Assembly: GCA_038057515.1 (NCBI GenBank)
Contig: JBBUDB010000026.1
Coordinates: forward strand, 1-6,620
Origin: DATJQA01 sp038057515
GTDB lineage: Bacteria; Patescibacteriota; Minisyncoccia; UBA6257; 2-01-FULL-56-20
Length of the DNA: 6,620 bases
Direction: 5' to 3'
The notes beneath the pieces are model-generated. The model was not told the origin of the DNA. It worked only from the letters and a program-made list of their open reading frames with translations, and did not search any database. Shown one piece after another: positions 5,088 to 6,620 of the stretch. Position 1 is the stretch's first letter. Each line of letters opens with the position of its first letter. Both the position numbers and the translations under genes were made by a program.

Positions 5088-6293
5088 ATGTTGTATCACT
5101 ACATCGCGGCTGATAAGTCGGGGAAGCTCCTCGAAGCGAACTACGATGCCGACGATGTCGGTCAGCTTCTTCGATATCTTTCGGGGAAGGACTTGCGGCC
5201 GATATCGGTCAAGCCGGTCCAAGAAGCGGGGCGCGGCCTGCGCGTTTTCTCGTCGGGGATAAATATCGGCGACAAGGTATTCATCACCAAGTACCTCGCG
5301 CTCATGCTTCGCGTGGGCACCGACCTCTTGTCCGCGATCAATATTCTTATCGCCGATTTCGACAAGCCCTCGGTCAAGGCCTTGCTTCTTGAGATCCGGG
5401 AAAACCTAAGCAAGGGCCGGCCCTTCGCCGATGCCTTCGCCAACCACCCGAAAGTATTTTCGCAGGTGTTCGTGAGCCTGGTTAGGGCCGCCGAGGCGTC
5501 CGGCAATCTCCAGCAAACATTCGAGGACCTCTCTGCCTCGTTGCAACGCGATGCGGATCTTAGGAATCGCATTCGTTCCGCCTTCGTGTACCCGCTTATC
5601 CTCTTAACCGCCGCCTTCGGCGTGTCGATGTTTCTCGTAACATTCGCCATCCCGCGCGTGGCGAAGGTCTTTTTCGAAAGCGGCATCAATCCGCCGGTGT
5701 TCTCCCGCATCGTTTTTGGCATCGGTCTTTTCATCAATGAGAATATCGTGTTATTTCTCGCCGCCCTCTTCATCATCGTCGGCGGCGGAGCGTTCTTTTT
5801 CTGGAAAACGGTCGTTGGCCGACGCATCATCGACCGGGCCCTAAGCCATGCGCCGCTTGTCCGGACCATTTATAAAGAGATCGCGGTCCAGCGCTTCGCC
5901 TCGACCTTCAGCGTACTCATGAAGGCGGGTCTGCCGATCATCCAGACAACGAAGATTACGGCCGACGTGGTTGGCTCCGAAGAGTTTGCCGCGAGCTTGC
6001 GCCGCGTTGCCGACGAAGGGCTTTCCAGGGGTCTCACGATCGGAGAGGCCTTTCGTCAGGAACCGATCTTTCCGAAGGTCGTCGTGAATCTCGTGGCGAT
6101 TTCCGAGAAGGCCGGGCATCTCGAGGAAGTGCTCCAGACGCTCGCCGACTTCTACGCTTCGGATATCGATGCGAATATTCGTTCGCTCGTTTCGGTTCTC
6201 GAACCCGTTCTCCTTATGTTCATGGGAGTCATAGTGGGTGCCATTGCCATCGCCATCATCGTGCCGATCTATCAGCTCACGGCGCAATTCTGA
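5088..6293 (+). CDS. pilC: Type IV pilus inner-membrane platform protein, PilC/GspF family
   Basis: The integral membrane platform that couples PilB rotation to pilin insertion into the fibre. The 401 residues match the family's usual length of about 400. The opening MLYHYIAADKSGK with ADDVGQLLRYL is the standard N-terminal piece (F/YxYxAxDxxGK). Two T2SSF repeats follow at about 66-188 and 268-390. The first has YLALMLRVGTDLLSAI and AAEASGNLQQTFEDLS (134-149); the second has FASTFSVLMKAGLPIIQTTK (270-289) and ISEKAGHLEEVLQTLADFY (338-356). Membrane helices lie at about 168-188, 219-239 and 370-392. The C-terminal EPVLLMFMGVIVGAIAIAII with VPIY is the family signature. No frameshift or missing segment is seen. 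The ATG has no Shine-Dalgarno; the 115-bp AT-rich gap upstream suggests either read-through from pilB or its own weak promoter. A second prepilin gene begins 15 bp after its stop. Confidence 0.96.
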   Translation: MLYHYIAADKSGKLLEANYDADDVGQLLRYLSGKDLRPISVKPVQEAGRGLRVFSSGINIGDKVFITKYLALMLRVGTDLLSAINILIADFDKPSVKALLLEIRENLSKGRPFADAFANHPKVFSQVFVSLVRAAEASGNLQQTFEDLSASLQRDADLRNRIRSAFVYPLILLTAAFGVSMFLVTFAIPRVAKVFFESGINPPVFSRIVFGIGLFINENIVLFLAALFIIVGGGAFFFWKTVVGRRIIDRALSHAPLVRTIYKEIAVQRFASTFSVLMKAGLPIIQTTKITADVVGSEEFAASLRRVADEGLSRGLTIGEAFRQEPIFPKVVVNLVAISEKAGHLEEVLQTLADFYASDIDANIRSLVSVLEPVLLMFMGVIVGAIAIAIIVPIYQLTAQF

Positions 6294-6300
6294 TCTATAT

Positions 6301-6359
6301 CTTGAAACATGAAACACGAAATCTTGAAACGTGAAACGCTGAACGCTTCACGCTTCACG
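6301..6359 (+). repeat. Degenerate short repeats (CTTGAAAC / TTCACG units)
   Basis: CTTGAAAC begins two adjacent 22-bp units (6301-6322 and 6323-6344), identical at about 17 of 22 positions. They are followed by two GCTTCACG units (6346-6352, 6353-6359) that are complementary to CGTGAA (6330-6335). Such GAAAC/TTCAC runs look like a dispersed intergenic repeat rather than coding sequence, yet they lie inside the leader of the second prepilin if ATG 6309 is its start. Confidence 0.4.
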
Positions 6360-6620
6360 ATCCATAATCCACGATCTGGGTTCATCCCACCAGGGGTAAG
6401 TCGCCCAAGCCCCGTTAGAAGCAAGTCATCCAGAGACGACTGCCTCGCTGAGGCGAGGACTTCTAACGGGGCAAGGCGACTGCCGCTCTTGAAGGAGAGC
6501 GGACCTCTGGCGGGGTTCACGCTTGTCGAGATACTCATCACCGTCGGCCTCATGGTTATCATTTCAAGCGTTAGTCTTTTGTCTCTCTATGGTCGGCGCG
6601 GCAAGGTGGATCTGGACAAT
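6309..6620 (+). CDS. Type IV prepilin / pseudopilin, 3'-partial, with an interrupted leader
   Basis: The frame runs off the right edge after 104 codons. GFTLVEILITVGLMVIISSV (69-88) is an unmistakable prepilin N-terminus: cleavage after G69, Glu at mature position 5 (E74), then a hydrophobic helix and the first residues of the globular domain (SLYGRRGKVDLDN). Two starts are possible. ATG 6309, 15 bp after the pilC stop, gives a 69-residue leader, far longer than the usual 6-30. TTG 6489 gives a normal 9-residue leader, MKESGPLAG/F, with AAGG (6473-6476) 12 bases upstream. From the ATG, an earlier Gly-Phe (24-25) lies exactly 45 codons before the real one, with identical GGGTTCA bases. This suggests the leader was once MKHEILKRETLNASRFTIHN plus PRSG and was split by an in-frame insertion. 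As part of the pilB-pilC group it is probably a minor pilin or pseudopilin; the rest is outside the window. Confidence 0.85.
   Translation, partial: MKHEILKRETLNASRFTIHNPRSGFIPPGVSRPSPVRSKSSRDDCLAEARTSNGARRLPLLKESGPLAGFTLVEILITVGLMVIISSVSLLSLYGRRGKVDLDN
6384..6516. mobile_element. Palindromic three-way-junction element, likely inserted in a prepilin leader
   Basis: Almost every base can pair. The outer stem is ATCCCACCAGGGGT (6384-6397) with ACCTCTGGCGGGGT (6503-6516), 14 positions with one A-C mismatch and two G-T pairs. Arm 1 is AGTCGCC (6399-6405) with GGCGACT (6475-6481), then a small internal loop, then GCCCCGTTAGAAG (6409-6421) with CTTCTAACGGGGC (6460-6472). Its tip carries two small hairpins: AGTC/GACT (6424-6427, 6438-6441) and CCTCG/CGAGG (6443-6447, 6454-6458). 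Arm 2 is CCGCTCT (6483-6489) with AGAGCGG (6496-6502). Direct GGGTTCA copies (6378-6384, 6513-6519) flank it. No transposase is present, so any mobility would need help from elsewhere, as for REP, MITE or Rickettsia RPE elements. A structured RNA or a complex terminator after pilC is the alternative. Confidence 0.55.

Noticed and set aside
5162..5869. 235-codon minus-strand frame inside pilC
   Set aside because: Antisense shadow of a complete PilC with intact repeats and helices.
1..6620. CRISPR array, tRNA or rRNA genes, transposase
   Set aside because: No regularly spaced direct repeats, no tRNA cloverleaf with T-loop GTTCRA in context, no rRNA segments and no transposase motifs were found on either strand by eye.
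1..6620. Recoded UGA (Gly) code as in Gracilibacteria/Absconditabacteria
   Set aside because: UGA closes the first gene, the membrane protein and pilC at the expected family ends, and none of the pilus genes contains an internal UGA.

Overview
This looks like a chromosomal fragment of a Patescibacteria (CPR) genome, probably of the Parcubacteria/Kaiserbacteria type. That is an inference from style, with no marker gene to confirm it. The signs are a prepilin carrying an LNP(x)nQARDSxRxSDL stretch after the N-terminal helix and ending in a DGG...YEVGTD tail, very few Shine-Dalgarno sequences, a TTG start, short intergenic regions with many palindromes, and a type IV pilus/type II secretion-like gene set. 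TGA is used as an ordinary stop, so the UGA=Gly code of Gracilibacteria does not apply.

Layout. 1-532 holds the end of an AT-rich gene for a secreted or membrane-anchored protein with a Pro/Thr/Ser linker. 529-836 carries what looks like the frameshifted wreck of a surface-protein gene. 846-1571 is an intact RluA-family RNA pseudouridine synthase. 1572-1732 is a regulatory stretch with two candidate promoters and a perfect DnaA-box match. 1733-2311 encodes a type IV prepilin. 2312-2601 has no clear gene but three strong inverted repeats, including a 60-bp perfect spacerless palindrome. 2602-3207 encodes an unrecognised multi-pass membrane protein. 3257-4972 encodes the PilB/GspE assembly ATPase, 5088-6293 the PilC/GspF inner-membrane platform protein, and 6309 to the right edge the beginning of a second prepilin.

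How the genes work together. The ATPase, the platform protein and two GFTLxE prepilins are core parts of one pilus or pseudopilus assembly machine: ATP hydrolysis by PilB is passed through PilC to extract processed pilins from the membrane. The membrane protein at 2602 sits at the head of this group and may be a lineage-specific accessory. No prepilin peptidase, PilT, PilM/N/O or secretin is visible here.

The most interesting signal is at 6378-6519. A roughly 133-bp, almost fully self-complementary element that folds as a three-way junction sits inside the leader-coding part of the second prepilin gene. It is flanked by a 7-bp direct repeat (GGGTTCA) exactly 135 bp (45 codons) apart, so the Gly-Phe cleavage junction is duplicated in frame. 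This resembles an in-frame palindromic-element insertion placed where its product would be cut off the mature pilin.
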